Part shown: positions 7,744 through 16,172 of the stretch, one piece after another | Numbering within the stretch: the first letter of the stretch is position 1 | Layout: every line of letters starts with the position of its first letter | Program-made: the position numbers and the translations under genes | Source of the DNA: Chloroflexota bacterium | GTDB taxonomy: Bacteria; Chloroflexota; UBA6077; FW602-bin22; JAMCVK01 | Reading direction: 5' to 3' | Assembly (NCBI GenBank): GCA_023475225.1 | Contig: JAMCVK010000036.1 | Coordinates: forward strand, 90,164-154,163 | Length of the DNA: 64,000 bases | Notes under the pieces: model-generated | What the model saw: only the letters and a program-made list of their open reading frames with translations | Database searches by the model: none | Told to the model about the DNA's origin: nothing

Positions 7744-8550
7744 TTAGATCATCCTCTGGGGGAGGCGATAGGTTAGGATAAGGAGAACACAGAACAAAAG
7801 GGCATGGGCCAACTCTATGAAGCCGATTCTTTTGATGCTCGTTTCCATTTGGGACGAGAATATTGCGGTCAAAACCTTAAAGGCCAGCGGCAGAAAAGCT
7901 AAAGGTACAAGGAGGGGGATATAGGCGGCTAGAACTAGGCCACTAAGGGCCAGTATCAGGACGGACTGATAGATGGCCATATCCCTGGCCAGGGACCACC
8001 CCTCGTCGCCCATCGCCGACATTCGCCTGATCCGCCGTCTGACCAGCATCTTTACATAAAAAACACTGCTGCCTGAGTAGAGGAAACACAGCAGCCATAA
8101 CCACAGGGCGATGTTATCCAGCTGACCGCTAGTGGTATAGTAAGCCCCCGGAGCGGTCAATGAGAGCCCAGCTATGCCCAGCAGTTCGCCCCAGGCCGTT
8201 CGCTCCAGGTGGTAGCTCCCCAGGTAGACTTGTGTTAAGAGTAAGATCAAGCCAAGTCCACCCAGTGGGATCAGCCCCCAGCGCCCATAATACAAAAGAA
8301 GCGGTGTGCTTGATACAGTCCCCAAGGCTCCATAAGATAGTAACCAGAGGATGGGTTCGCGCTGTTCCCCGCTGTTTCTCTTGACGAGAAGGGTGAGAGG
8401 GTAGCGAGCCAAGAAGACGAATAAAATAGTTAGCAGAAATAGGATGGTTTCCCAACCGATTCTTCCAGATACGCCGCTCCCCACTACAAAAGGCACCAGC
8501 AGCATAGCCCAGGCACCGTGCTCGCGAGGGATAAGGAGGCATCTACTCAT
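7744..8550 (-). CDS. YwiC-like integral membrane protein
   Basis: 268 residues with about seven to eight hydrophobic segments. The N-terminus PREHGAWAMLLVPF matches the YwiC-like family signature (REHGAW). In Bacillus the ywiC gene sits near anaerobic nitrate respiration genes; here it lies next to norCB on the opposite strand, a suggestive parallel. No enzymatic residues can be assigned and the biochemical role of the family is unknown to me. It is divergently transcribed from norC across the 347-base region at 8551-8897. Confidence 0.75.
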   Translation of the reverse strand: MSRCLLIPREHGAWAMLLVPFVVGSGVSGRIGWETILFLLTILFVFLARYPLTLLVKRNSGEQREPILWLLSYGALGTVSSTPLLLYYGRWGLIPLGGLGLILLLTQVYLGSYHLERTAWGELLGIAGLSLTAPGAYYTTSGQLDNIALWLWLLCFLYSGSSVFYVKMLVRRRIRRMSAMGDEGWSLARDMAIYQSVLILALSGLVLAAYIPLLVPLAFLPLAFKVLTAIFSSQMETSIKRIGFIELAHALLFCVLLILTYRLPQRMI

Positions 8551-8897
8551 CTCTCTTTAGCCCCTTCCAATTCGCTTCAAGGCGATGGACCACCCCGTAT
8601 CTTTGGCATCACTACGGTTAACCCACAACCAGTCGCCATTCGACCGGGTCGTAGTCAGGCATATCTTTATGACTGAATAGTGGCAGCGTCTCTATCTTCC
8701 TCATCGCTAAGTCAACCATGTCTGTTCTGCTTCATCGTCACTATCCTGCGGCTAATGTATAAAACGTAGGCTGACATTTGGTCCTGTGTATGTGACTTTT
8801 GTCACAGCCAGCAAGGGCACCTCAGGCTATCTTTTTTTACCTAGATACCGCGTGCCTCGGGGGCTACCCCAGATCATCCACAGTTGATTGAAGGAGG
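8551..8897. other. divergent intergenic region upstream of norC
   Basis: No gene is seen. The only clear element is the CRP/FNR-type palindrome at 8791-8806. A polypyrimidine/T-rich tract lies at about 8829-8840. A standard -35/-10 pair for norC was not evident, which fits an activator-dependent promoter. Confidence 0.5.
8791..8806. promoter_or_regulatory. CRP/FNR-superfamily binding site upstream of norCB
   Basis: TGTGACTTTTGTCACA is a perfect dyad of the form TGTGA-N6-TCACA, the CRP-class consensus. It lies about 105 bases before the chosen norC start. NO-responsive CRP/FNR-family activators commonly control nor genes, so direct control of norCB is a reasonable inference. Confidence 0.65.
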
Positions 8898-8909
8898 ATG
8901 ACAGAGAAA

Positions 8910-9569
8910 ATGAGCAAATCTGTCCTGCGCAATGTCTTCATTTTCGGTTCACTTTTCTTCCTCATAGTGTTTCTGGCCCTGAGCTATGATTCACTCTCGC
9001 GGGTATCAGCCCGCACCCCCGCCGTGACTGCCGCTGTGGAGGAGGGAAAGAGGGTCTGGCAAGGGTATGACTGTATGGATTGTCATACTATCCTGGGCAA
9101 TGGAGCCTACCTCGGCCCTGACCTTACCAAGGTGGTCGCTCAAAAGGGAAGCAACTACGTAGGTGCTTTCCTCAAAAACCCCCAGGAAACCAAACCCGGA
9201 GCCCTCATGCCCAACCTGCATCTCTCTGATAAGGAAGTAAGGGATCTAGTTGCCTTCCTCACCTGGGTTGGTGGGGTGGACACCAACAATTGGCCTCCCA
9301 AGCCCGCTGCCGCACCAGCGGCGAGCACTGAGCAGAAGGGTAGGGAAGTCTTTCAACAGAAGGGGTGTTCCAGCTGTCACGCTATCGCTGGTGTAGGTGG
9401 ACATGTGGGACCTGACCTGACCAAGGTGGGTGATCGCCTCAGTGCAGATTATCTGCGCCGTTTCCTTAAGGACCCAGCTGCTGTGAAACCGGGGACGAAG
9501 ATGCCCAAGCTGGAGTATACCCCAGACGAACTCGATGCCTTGGTATCTTATCTGGCGAGCCTCAAGTAG
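8910..9569 (+). CDS. norC: nitric oxide reductase cytochrome c subunit, diheme variant
   Basis: A membrane-anchored cytochrome c, 219 residues from this start. One N-terminal transmembrane helix precedes two cytochrome c domains. The first has CMDCH (Cys55, His59) followed by TILGNGAYLGPDLTK, the distinctive NorC signature. The second, after an Ala/Pro linker, has CSSCH (Cys153, His157) and its own methionine-ligand-like KMP segment. Classical NorC has only the first heme. The ATG at 8898 directly abuts the AAGGAGG, so the ATG at 8910 is preferred. norB starts 50 bases after the stop. Its role is electron delivery from periplasmic donors to NorB. Confidence 0.85.
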   Translation: MSKSVLRNVFIFGSLFFLIVFLALSYDSLSRVSARTPAVTAAVEEGKRVWQGYDCMDCHTILGNGAYLGPDLTKVVAQKGSNYVGAFLKNPQETKPGALMPNLHLSDKEVRDLVAFLTWVGGVDTNNWPPKPAAAPAASTEQKGREVFQQKGCSSCHAIAGVGGHVGPDLTKVGDRLSADYLRRFLKDPAAVKPGTKMPKLEYTPDELDALVSYLASLK

Positions 9570-9619
9570 GGTGAGTTAAGAGTGGCATGAATTCTGCTAT
9601 ATTGAAGGAGGAGTAAACT

Positions 9620-11014
9620 ATGCCGGACCTGACCCCTAAGTACCAATCCCAAAGGGTGTCTTACTGGTTCTTCCTCGTAGCCAGCCTTCTCTTCGTCTTA
9701 CAGGTCGTGGACGGTATCATCATCGCGGCCCAATACATCTGGCCACAACTACTCATGTACCTCTACCCCTTTAATGTGGGAGGGGAGGTTCATCTCAACC
9801 TCTTAGTCTTCTGGTTAGTGTTGGGCTTCATGGGTATCGTCTATTATCTTGTGCCCGAAGAGACGGGACAGGAGATCTGGAGCACCCGCCTAGCCTATAT
9901 CCAGCTGGGACTGCTGGTTCTCACTGGTGTAGCTGTACTGGTCGGTTTCATCGTGCCCCGTTACGGCTTAACCTGGACGGAGGGACGCGAATACATCGAG
10001 GCACCAAGATGGGCTGACTGGCTTATCGCCATCGGGGCGGTCCTCTTCGTGGTTAACGTCGGGCTCACTGTACTAAGGCGGATCAAACCGATCACAGCTA
10101 CCCTGGGGGTACTACTGACCGGCATCATTGGTCTGGCTGTGGTCTATCTCTTTGGGATGCGCTTCTTCAGCAATCTGACTGTCGATCAATTCTTCTGGTG
10201 GTGGGTGGTTCACCTCTGGGTGGAGGGAACCTGGGAGCTCATCGCGGCCGGTGTGATGGCCTTCATCTTGATGCGCCTGACCGGTGTGGACCGGGCGGTG
10301 GTAGAAAAGTGGCTGTATGTGGAGGTGGCTCTTGTCCTGTTTACCGGCATCCTCGGCACTGGTCATCACTACTACTGGATAGGCACACCGGCCTACTGGC
10401 TCTGGGTAGGTGGATTTTTCAGTGCTATGGAACCGGTGCCTATCGTCCTGATGGTCTATGACACCTTAAGATATGTGCGAGAACGGAGGACAGAAATCAC
10501 CAATCAGGTGGCCTTGCACTGGACGGTGGGGGGCGTCATCACCCATTTCTTTGGGGCTGGGGTATGGGGCTTCAGCATTACTTTGCCCCAGGTGAACTAT
10601 TGGACGCATGGGACGCAGCTTACTCCTTCTCACGGCCATCTGGCCTTCTTTGGGGCTTATGCCACGTTGGTGCTCATGTCCATTTATACCTTCCTGCCGG
10701 AAATGAGAGGGCTCCAGAGGTTCGGTCAGAGAAGAGGGCTTACTGCCTTCTGGGTCATCAACGTAGGAATGGTTGGGATGGTATTGATGATGGCCGCGGC
10801 TGGGATTGTCCAGGTCTACCTGGAGAGGATGCTAGGAATTGACCACACCACAGTGGTGAATCAATATCTGAATTTCTGGCTCTTCTGGCGACTGGTCTTC
10901 GGCGTCGTCATGGTCGCCGGGGTGCTTATTTACCTTTGGGATTTCTTCGCCCTGGCTCTGGGAACAAGGGCCCCAGTCGCACGACCGACCGAGCAAAGGC
11001 CAGCTGTCGCCTAA
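9620..11014 (+). CDS. norB: cytochrome c-dependent nitric oxide reductase catalytic subunit
   Basis: 464 residues, about 12 transmembrane helices, heme-copper oxidase superfamily. Diagnostic NorB residues are visible: low-spin heme ligand candidate His58, the HLWVE motif (His198 and Glu202, FeB ligands in cNOR), the histidine pair GTGHHYYW (249-250) and SHGHLAFFGAY (His338, His340). The glutamate in HLWVE separates NOR from cytochrome oxidases, which have tyrosine-linked sites. The reaction is reduction of 2 NO to N2O with electrons from NorC. No norD/norQ accessory genes are adjacent. The function may be respiration or NO detoxification. A terminator-like hairpin follows at 11063. Confidence 0.92.
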   Translation: MPDLTPKYQSQRVSYWFFLVASLLFVLQVVDGIIIAAQYIWPQLLMYLYPFNVGGEVHLNLLVFWLVLGFMGIVYYLVPEETGQEIWSTRLAYIQLGLLVLTGVAVLVGFIVPRYGLTWTEGREYIEAPRWADWLIAIGAVLFVVNVGLTVLRRIKPITATLGVLLTGIIGLAVVYLFGMRFFSNLTVDQFFWWWVVHLWVEGTWELIAAGVMAFILMRLTGVDRAVVEKWLYVEVALVLFTGILGTGHHYYWIGTPAYWLWVGGFFSAMEPVPIVLMVYDTLRYVRERRTEITNQVALHWTVGGVITHFFGAGVWGFSITLPQVNYWTHGTQLTPSHGHLAFFGAYATLVLMSIYTFLPEMRGLQRFGQRRGLTAFWVINVGMVGMVLMMAAAGIVQVYLERMLGIDHTTVVNQYLNFWLFWRLVFGVVMVAGVLIYLWDFFALALGTRAPVARPTEQRPAVA

Positions 11015-11062
11015 CCTAGAGGTCCGGTATGGTCGGCTTAGGGAGAAGGATAACTATCCGCG

Positions 11063-11095
11063 CTGCCCATCCTCAGAATCCCTGGGGATGGGCAG
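11063..11095. terminator. hairpin between convergent norB and acyl-CoA synthetase genes
   Basis: A 10-bp inverted repeat CTGCCCATCC/GGATGGGCAG with a 13-base loop sits in the 98-base gap between two converging operons, where a bidirectional terminator is expected. No long T-run follows in either direction. Confidence 0.55.
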
Positions 11096-11112
11096 TCCGC
11101 CTGTGGCGGATT

Positions 11113-11817
11113 CTACAGTCCTATCTCTGGGTTGATCGGCCGTAACCCTATGCGGGCATCAAGTACAAGGGCGCCTGTTTCGTAGATGACGATCGGGTTA
11201 AGGTCGAGCTCGCTGATCTGAGGATAGTCGGTCGCCAGCTGCGAGACCTTGAGCAGGATATCGCTGATAGCGGCCAGATCGGCTGCGACGCCACGGTAGC
11301 CACGCAACAAGGGATAGGCCCGAATCGCTGTTATCATCTCCGCGGCATCCTGCGGTGTTATCGGGATGAGGCGAAAACAGACATCCTTCAGTATCTCAGT
11401 GAAAATACCGCCCAATCCGAACATCAGGATGGGGCCGAATTGTGCTTCAGTGCTCATCCCTACAATTACTTCCGTGCCGCTCTCAGCCATCTTTTGCACA
11501 ATGACCTCGGCCGTCGGATCCACCCTCTCTACCGCCTGTTTGAGGTCACGGTAGGCCTGCTCTAGCTCATTCTTATTGCGCAGGTTGAGCTTAACGCCAC
11601 CGATATCCGTTTTATGTACGATCTGTGAGGAGAGGACCTTCAGCACAACCGGGTAGCCAATCGCCTCTGCCGCCTGTAATACCTCCTCCAGTGTGCTGGC
11701 CACAAGACAATCTGTGGTAGGGATGCCGGCCAGGGATAGCACTCGCTTCGCCTCAGGTTCGAGCAGAAAGGTCCGCCCTTGCCGCTGACAGTCAGCCAAT
11801 ACCGCCCCGATGGTCAT
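11113..11817 (-). CDS. ADP-forming acyl-CoA synthetase, beta (ATP-grasp) subunit
   Basis: 234 residues from the ATG at 11817, which overlaps the upstream stop as ATGA; a longer frame to 11874 is less likely. ATP-grasp features are seen: YPVVLKVLSSQIVHKTDIGGV, the acidic/metal segment ELDLNPI and a glycine-rich FGLGGIF. With the alpha subunit just upstream it should convert acyl-CoA, ADP and phosphate to the free acid, CoA and ATP. It is the last gene of an operon containing a 2-oxoacid:ferredoxin oxidoreductase that supplies the acyl-CoA, so it is a substrate-level phosphorylation step. Confidence 0.88.
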   Translation of the reverse strand: MTIGAVLADCQRQGRTFLLEPEAKRVLSLAGIPTTDCLVASTLEEVLQAAEAIGYPVVLKVLSSQIVHKTDIGGVKLNLRNKNELEQAYRDLKQAVERVDPTAEVIVQKMAESGTEVIVGMSTEAQFGPILMFGLGGIFTEILKDVCFRLIPITPQDAAEMITAIRAYPLLRGYRGVAADLAAISDILLKVSQLATDYPQISELDLNPIVIYETGALVLDARIGLRPINPEIGL

Positions 11818-13253
11818 CGTTTCTCCCTTCGTCCTTTTCGTCGAGCATAATTGACCAGCCAGGCAGCTCCCCAAGCGGCCTCCTCAGCAGTGATGTAAAG
11901 GGGTATGCCCTCACGGTGCATCATTTCCATATGCTCCCTGGCCCCCTCCACGTTGGCTATGTAGCAGGTTACGGTTGGTTTGCCATACCGCTGCTTGGCA
12001 CGAATGATCTCTGGCGCGGGGAAGCGCCAATTCTTATGGAGGGCATGCATAGCCAATAGCAGATCAACGTTGGGGTCGGCCATGAACACCTCGGCCACCT
12101 GGCCATACTGCTCCGGCTGATAGCCGAAGGCGGCGGCATCCAGGGGGTTCTTCAAGATCACGGGCACGTTTGGGCCGATAAGCGTGCGAACCCGCTCCAC
12201 CGTCTGTGCACCGAGGGAGGATAAGACACAACCGCGCTTGGCCAGCTCGTCAACGACGATGATGCTGGGACCGGCTGTGTGGGTCATCACACCGACCCTT
12301 GGTCCAGCGGGCACCTGCCCGATAAGCAAAGCCTTACAGGCAGCTACTAGCTCAGCCACACTGCCCACGCTGATGAGTCCAAACTGTTGGAAGATATCTG
12401 TATAGACCTTATGCGAGGTGGCCATGCTCCCCGTGTGCGTGAGGGCTGACTGCTGGGCTATCTCAGTCTCACCAGCCTTGAAGATAACCACCGGCTTGTG
12501 CTGTGCTACTTCACCGGCCACCTGCACAAGTCGACGAGCATCCTCCGTTGCCTCCAGGAAAACGCCAATAACCTTTGTGGTCGGGTCATAGTCCAGATAT
12601 TGCAGGAAATCAGCGAATTCCAGGCAAGCACGATTGCCGACGCCGATCCACTTGCTTATGGCCAGTCCTTCATCGGTGGCCTTCTCAACAATAGAGCGTC
12701 CCACCCCACCGCTTTGGCTGATGATGGAGAGATTGCCCTTCTTGGCTAGCCCCAGAGGATAGAATGTAGCGTTAAGATTGGCGTGGGTGTTGGCCAGTCC
12801 CAGGGTATTCGGGCCGATCACCTTTATACCGTATCGCCTGGATATGGCGACGAGGCGACGTTCGAGCTCCTCTCCCTCTGCTCCCATCTCTTTATAGCCG
12901 CCAGCCACGGCGATGGCCCCCGCTATCCCAAGCCGTCCACACGTCTCCAGCATTTCCACTGTGGCGTATTGATTAAGGGCGATGATAGCCAGGTCTATGG
13001 GAGACTCCACCTCCTCCAGGTGAGCGTATACCTTGAGACCGAGGAGCTCCTTATGTCGGGGATGAATGGGATAGATCTTCCCCTTGAATCCACCCATCAG
13101 GATGGCCTCCAGACAGTTGAAGCCCACCCTATCCGAGGAGTCAGTGGCCCCTATTATGGCCACGCTTGCTGGATTGAAGATACAGTCTAGTTGCCGAAGC
13201 TCTTCGTCTGTCAGCCAGCCCGCAGTGCGGCTAGCTGTTTGAGATATGCCCAA
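11814..13253 (-). CDS. ADP-forming acyl-CoA synthetase, alpha (CoA-binding) subunit
   Basis: 479 residues. It has an N-terminal Rossmann CoA-binding domain (PASVAIIGATDSSDRVG), succinyl-CoA-ligase-like domains and the phosphohistidine region SALTHTGSMATSH, where the catalytic histidine of this family lies. Together with the following ATP-grasp subunit it forms an acetate/acyl-CoA ligase (ADP-forming) of the split alpha plus beta type. The start at 13253 overlaps the por beta gene by 43 bases; a slightly later start is possible but no clear alternative ATG or ribosome site was seen. The acyl substrate is unknown; it presumably matches the product of porGDAB. Confidence 0.87.
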   Translation of the reverse strand: MGISQTASRTAGWLTDEELRQLDCIFNPASVAIIGATDSSDRVGFNCLEAILMGGFKGKIYPIHPRHKELLGLKVYAHLEEVESPIDLAIIALNQYATVEMLETCGRLGIAGAIAVAGGYKEMGAEGEELERRLVAISRRYGIKVIGPNTLGLANTHANLNATFYPLGLAKKGNLSIISQSGGVGRSIVEKATDEGLAISKWIGVGNRACLEFADFLQYLDYDPTTKVIGVFLEATEDARRLVQVAGEVAQHKPVVIFKAGETEIAQQSALTHTGSMATSHKVYTDIFQQFGLISVGSVAELVAACKALLIGQVPAGPRVGVMTHTAGPSIIVVDELAKRGCVLSSLGAQTVERVRTLIGPNVPVILKNPLDAAAFGYQPEQYGQVAEVFMADPNVDLLLAMHALHKNWRFPAPEIIRAKQRYGKPTVTCYIANVEGAREHMEMMHREGIPLYITAEEAAWGAAWLVNYARRKGRREKR

Positions 13254-14134
13254 TTGGCATCCACCTCTGCCTGTATTCTGGCGATCTCATCCCTATATCG
13301 TTCGCTGAACAGGTGACTGAAGCGGCCCTGTAGCCTCAGATACTCTTCCACCGCCTTCTTTCTCTCCGCCTTGATGGTCAGTCTGTACCAACGTCCATCC
13401 TCGACCTCATAGATAGGGAAGAAATGTGTTTCAACGGCCAACCTGGCGATCTTGATGGTCATATTCTCGGCAAACCCCCAGCCAGGCGAACAGGGGCTGA
13501 GCACGTGTATGTATGAGGAGCCATCGATAGCAATGGCCCTCTCCACCTTGCGGATATAGTCGAGGGGGTGAGCGATGGAGGCAGTAGCAGCATAGGGTAT
13601 GCCGTGGGCAGCCAGGAGGCGAACCATATCCTTGCGTCGCTCCAGCGGCCTCGGTTCACCAAGCCTGTCTCCACCCACCGGTGTCGTCGTCGTCTTTGCC
13701 CCATAAGGGGTAGCGCCGGAGCGTTGTACACCGGTGTTCATGTAGCCCTCGTTGTCATAACAGATATAGAGGAAGCGATGCCCTCGCTCAACGGCGCCGG
13801 AGAGGGCTTGCAAACCGATATCAGTGGTACCACCATCGCCAGCCAACACCACTAGATTAACATCGTCCCTCTTGTGCAGTGAGCGTAGTCCGGCATCCAT
13901 ACCGGAGATGATCGCCGCGGCATTCTCAAAAAGGGTATGGATGAAGGGGAATTTCGGCGCGCCGGCGTAACCATAGTTCACACACATGCAGCCGGTAGCA
14001 TTGGCCATGAGCGTGTTTCGCCCCAGGACCTTCGTGGCCATGCGCGCCGCGATGACTGCCCCACAACCGTTACATCCGGCTCTACCAGGGGCGACGAACT
14101 CCTCGTCAGTTAGCGTCTTCAACGTCGTGGCCAT
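13211..14134 (-). CDS. porB: 2-oxoacid:ferredoxin oxidoreductase, beta (TPP) subunit
   Basis: 307 residues. TPP-binding features are present: an N-terminal GRAGCNGCGAVIAARM, then VLAGDGGTTDIGLQALSGAVERG with the GDG that begins the TPP/Mg motif, and CYDNEGYMNTG. Cysteines of CNGC and GCMCVNYG suit the [4Fe-4S] cluster of the subunit. It catalyses oxidative decarboxylation of a 2-oxoacid to acyl-CoA with ferredoxin reduction, together with the alpha, gamma and delta subunits upstream. Pyruvate is the commonest substrate of four-subunit enzymes, but 2-ketoisovalerate types have the same layout. Confidence 0.9.
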   Translation of the reverse strand: MATTLKTLTDEEFVAPGRAGCNGCGAVIAARMATKVLGRNTLMANATGCMCVNYGYAGAPKFPFIHTLFENAAAIISGMDAGLRSLHKRDDVNLVVLAGDGGTTDIGLQALSGAVERGHRFLYICYDNEGYMNTGVQRSGATPYGAKTTTTPVGGDRLGEPRPLERRKDMVRLLAAHGIPYAATASIAHPLDYIRKVERAIAIDGSSYIHVLSPCSPGWGFAENMTIKIARLAVETHFFPIYEVEDGRWYRLTIKAERKKAVEEYLRLQGRFSHLFSERYRDEIARIQAEVDANWAYLKQLAALRAG

Positions 14135-14146
14135 AGCATTTACCCC

Positions 14147-15352
14147 CTAGTCCTTGATCCCCCAGGCCTGGAGGAGGGCTCTATCAGCACCCGGCCAAAT
14201 GGTCTCCCTCTTCGGGCGAGAGGCTCCGATCGCCTGCTTCATCTCCTGCACTGCCCTCTGAAGGATCGGGATGGTTACATCTCGACCACCAAGCCCGACA
14301 ATAAAGTTCAGCGCTAAGGGACGTGTGGTCAAGTGGTAAAGGCTCTTGAGCACCTCGGGGTAAATGATACCACCCAAACCGGTGGAGAGTCCCCGATCCA
14401 GGACGCCAATCACAGCGGTCTTCTGTACGGCCGCAGCTACCTCCTGGGTGGGGAAAGGCCGATAACTCTTGATCTTGACCAATCCCACCTTCTCCCCCTC
14501 CTCTCGCAGAAGGCGCACAGCCGTGCGCACCGTGCCCATCATGCTGCCCATGCCGAGCAGTATCAATTCGGCATCTTCGCAACCATAGGTCTCGATGAGG
14601 TCATAACTTCGCCCAAATAGGCGAGCGAAATCGGCCATGCTCTCTCGGAGTACCTCCCTGGCTCGCAACATGCTGACATGCCTGTCATAGCTGAACTCCT
14701 CGTAGGTGTCAGGGAAGGCCATCACATTGAATATGCCTGGGTTGTTCACATCCAGGATGGGGTACTTGGGGGAATGGGCCGGCAGGAACCTTTTGACCTG
14801 TTCTGCCTCAGGCACATCAACTGGTTCGGAGATATGGGAGAGGAAGAAGCCATCCAGGCAGACCATGGCTGGTAGCAAGACCCTTTCATCCTCGATCGTC
14901 CGATAGGCGATCAGGATAGTATCCAGGGCCTCCTGGCAATTCTCAACGTAGAACTGCAACCAACCGGTATCTCGCTGGGCCAGGGAATCCTGGTGGTCGC
15001 AGAATATGGATACTGGGGCAGCCAGGGCCCGATTGGCGATGGCCATCACAATGGGCAAGCGGAGCCCAGCAGCCATAAACAGGCATTCGTGCATCAGGGC
15101 CAGCCCCTGCGAGCTGGAGGCGGTGAAGGTCCTGGCTCCAACGCAGGCCGCCCCAATGCAAGCAGACATAGCGCTGTGCTCGCTTTCCACCGGAATCATC
15201 TCTGCCTTGAGCTCCCCCTTGGCCACGTAGTTGGCTAAATACTCCACAATGGAGGTCTGGGGGGTTATAGGATAAGCGGCCACCACATTGACCTCAGCCA
15301 GCCTAGCCGCTTCGGCCACGGCGCAGCAGCCAGAAATATACTGTCTGCTCAC
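14147..15352 (-). CDS. porA: 2-oxoacid:ferredoxin oxidoreductase, alpha subunit
   Basis: 401 residues from a GTG at 15352 that overlaps the delta-subunit stop (GTGA) and has GGAGGAG six bases upstream. A longer frame to 15394 would overlap the ferredoxin gene by 46 bases and lacks a ribosome site. Motifs are AAYPITPQTSIVEYL at the N-terminus, which contacts the substrate/TPP, and ESEHSAMSACIGAACVGARTFTASSSQG cut by the usual loops. The subunit forms the active-site interface with beta. It is followed by porB after 12 bases. Confidence 0.9.
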   Translation of the reverse strand: MSRQYISGCCAVAEAARLAEVNVVAAYPITPQTSIVEYLANYVAKGELKAEMIPVESEHSAMSACIGAACVGARTFTASSSQGLALMHECLFMAAGLRLPIVMAIANRALAAPVSIFCDHQDSLAQRDTGWLQFYVENCQEALDTILIAYRTIEDERVLLPAMVCLDGFFLSHISEPVDVPEAEQVKRFLPAHSPKYPILDVNNPGIFNVMAFPDTYEEFSYDRHVSMLRAREVLRESMADFARLFGRSYDLIETYGCEDAELILLGMGSMMGTVRTAVRLLREEGEKVGLVKIKSYRPFPTQEVAAAVQKTAVIGVLDRGLSTGLGGIIYPEVLKSLYHLTTRPLALNFIVGLGGRDVTIPILQRAVQEMKQAIGASRPKRETIWPGADRALLQAWGIKD

Positions 15353-15621
15353 AGCCGCTCCTCCACAACCATCTCTATGGCCTGAACCGGACACTCCTCA
15401 GCACAGACACCGCAACCTTTACAGTATTCATAGTCGATAACTATCTTGCCCTGACGGCTTATCACCCCATCGGGACAGTAAATCCAACAGAGGCTGCACA
15501 TGGTACATTTGGCCATATCGACCTTAGGCACGCTCACCCTGGAGACCTCTCGGTTATGCCTAGAAAGTCCGCCTGGTATCCAGGGTGAGATGGGCCGTGC
15601 CTTTTGCCACGGATGTTCCAT
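15349..15621 (-). CDS. porD: 2-oxoacid:ferredoxin oxidoreductase, delta (ferredoxin) subunit
   Basis: 90 residues with two classical [4Fe-4S] motifs, CTMCSLCWIYCP and CKGCGVCAEECP, forming an 8Fe ferredoxin-like electron exit from the oxidoreductase. A Pro/Trp-rich N-terminal extension of about 35 residues precedes the clusters, as usual for PorD. It lies between the gamma subunit (3-base gap) and the alpha subunit (4-base overlap), giving the gene order gamma-delta-alpha-beta found in archaeal and many anaerobic bacterial POR operons. Confidence 0.92.
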   Translation of the reverse strand: MEHPWQKARPISPWIPGGLSRHNREVSRVSVPKVDMAKCTMCSLCWIYCPDGVISRQGKIVIDYEYCKGCGVCAEECPVQAIEMVVEERL

Positions 15622-15624
15622 CGC

Positions 15625-16170
15625 TTAAAGCTCTCCTCTTACACTTTCGTATCCGGCCCGCATCGCTTGTACATTCAAATCGGCGACTCTCGCTGGGAAC
15701 TCCTCGCCAATCACCTCTTCGATCAGGGAGAGGGGCACGATCCCAGTCACCCTGTTGAGGGCGCCTAGCAGCACAGTGCTGGGGATGGGGCGCTGCAATA
15801 GCCGGAGAGCGATCTCCGTAGCATCGACGCTGCACACCTTGAGCCCCAGTCGTGCACCGATATCTCGTGGGGAGTGGTTGCTATTCAGCAGAATGAAGCC
15901 ATGCCTTTGCAATCCCTCCGTAGCCTCTGGATGATTTAGCAGGGTATGGTCAAAAATGACGATAATGTCTGGGTCATAAATGAATGATTTAATACTGATG
16001 GGCTGGTCATCTATCCTGGTGAAAGCCTTCACCACCCCTCCCCGAATAGCTGTGCCAAAAAAGGGAAAGGAGTGAGCCCACTTTCCTTGTTTGACAGCTG
16101 CCTTTCCCAGGAGATCAGCCGCGGAGACGACCCCCTGTCCACCAAGTCCTAAAAATCTTATTTCGTACAT
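15625..16170 (-). CDS. porG: 2-oxoacid:ferredoxin oxidoreductase, gamma subunit
   Basis: 181 residues with the gamma-subunit signature RFLGLGGQGVVSAADLLGKAA at the N-terminus and the FGTAIRGGVV segment around residue 40. It contributes to CoA binding and holoenzyme assembly. It starts two bases after the stop of the ABC transporter ATPase gene, so transport and oxidation genes share one transcript. Length is typical for the family. Confidence 0.9.
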   Translation of the reverse strand: MYEIRFLGLGGQGVVSAADLLGKAAVKQGKWAHSFPFFGTAIRGGVVKAFTRIDDQPISIKSFIYDPDIIVIFDHTLLNHPEATEGLQRHGFILLNSNHSPRDIGARLGLKVCSVDATEIALRLLQRPIPSTVLLGALNRVTGIVPLSLIEEVIGEEFPARVADLNVQAMRAGYESVRGEL

Positions 16171-16172
16171 AG

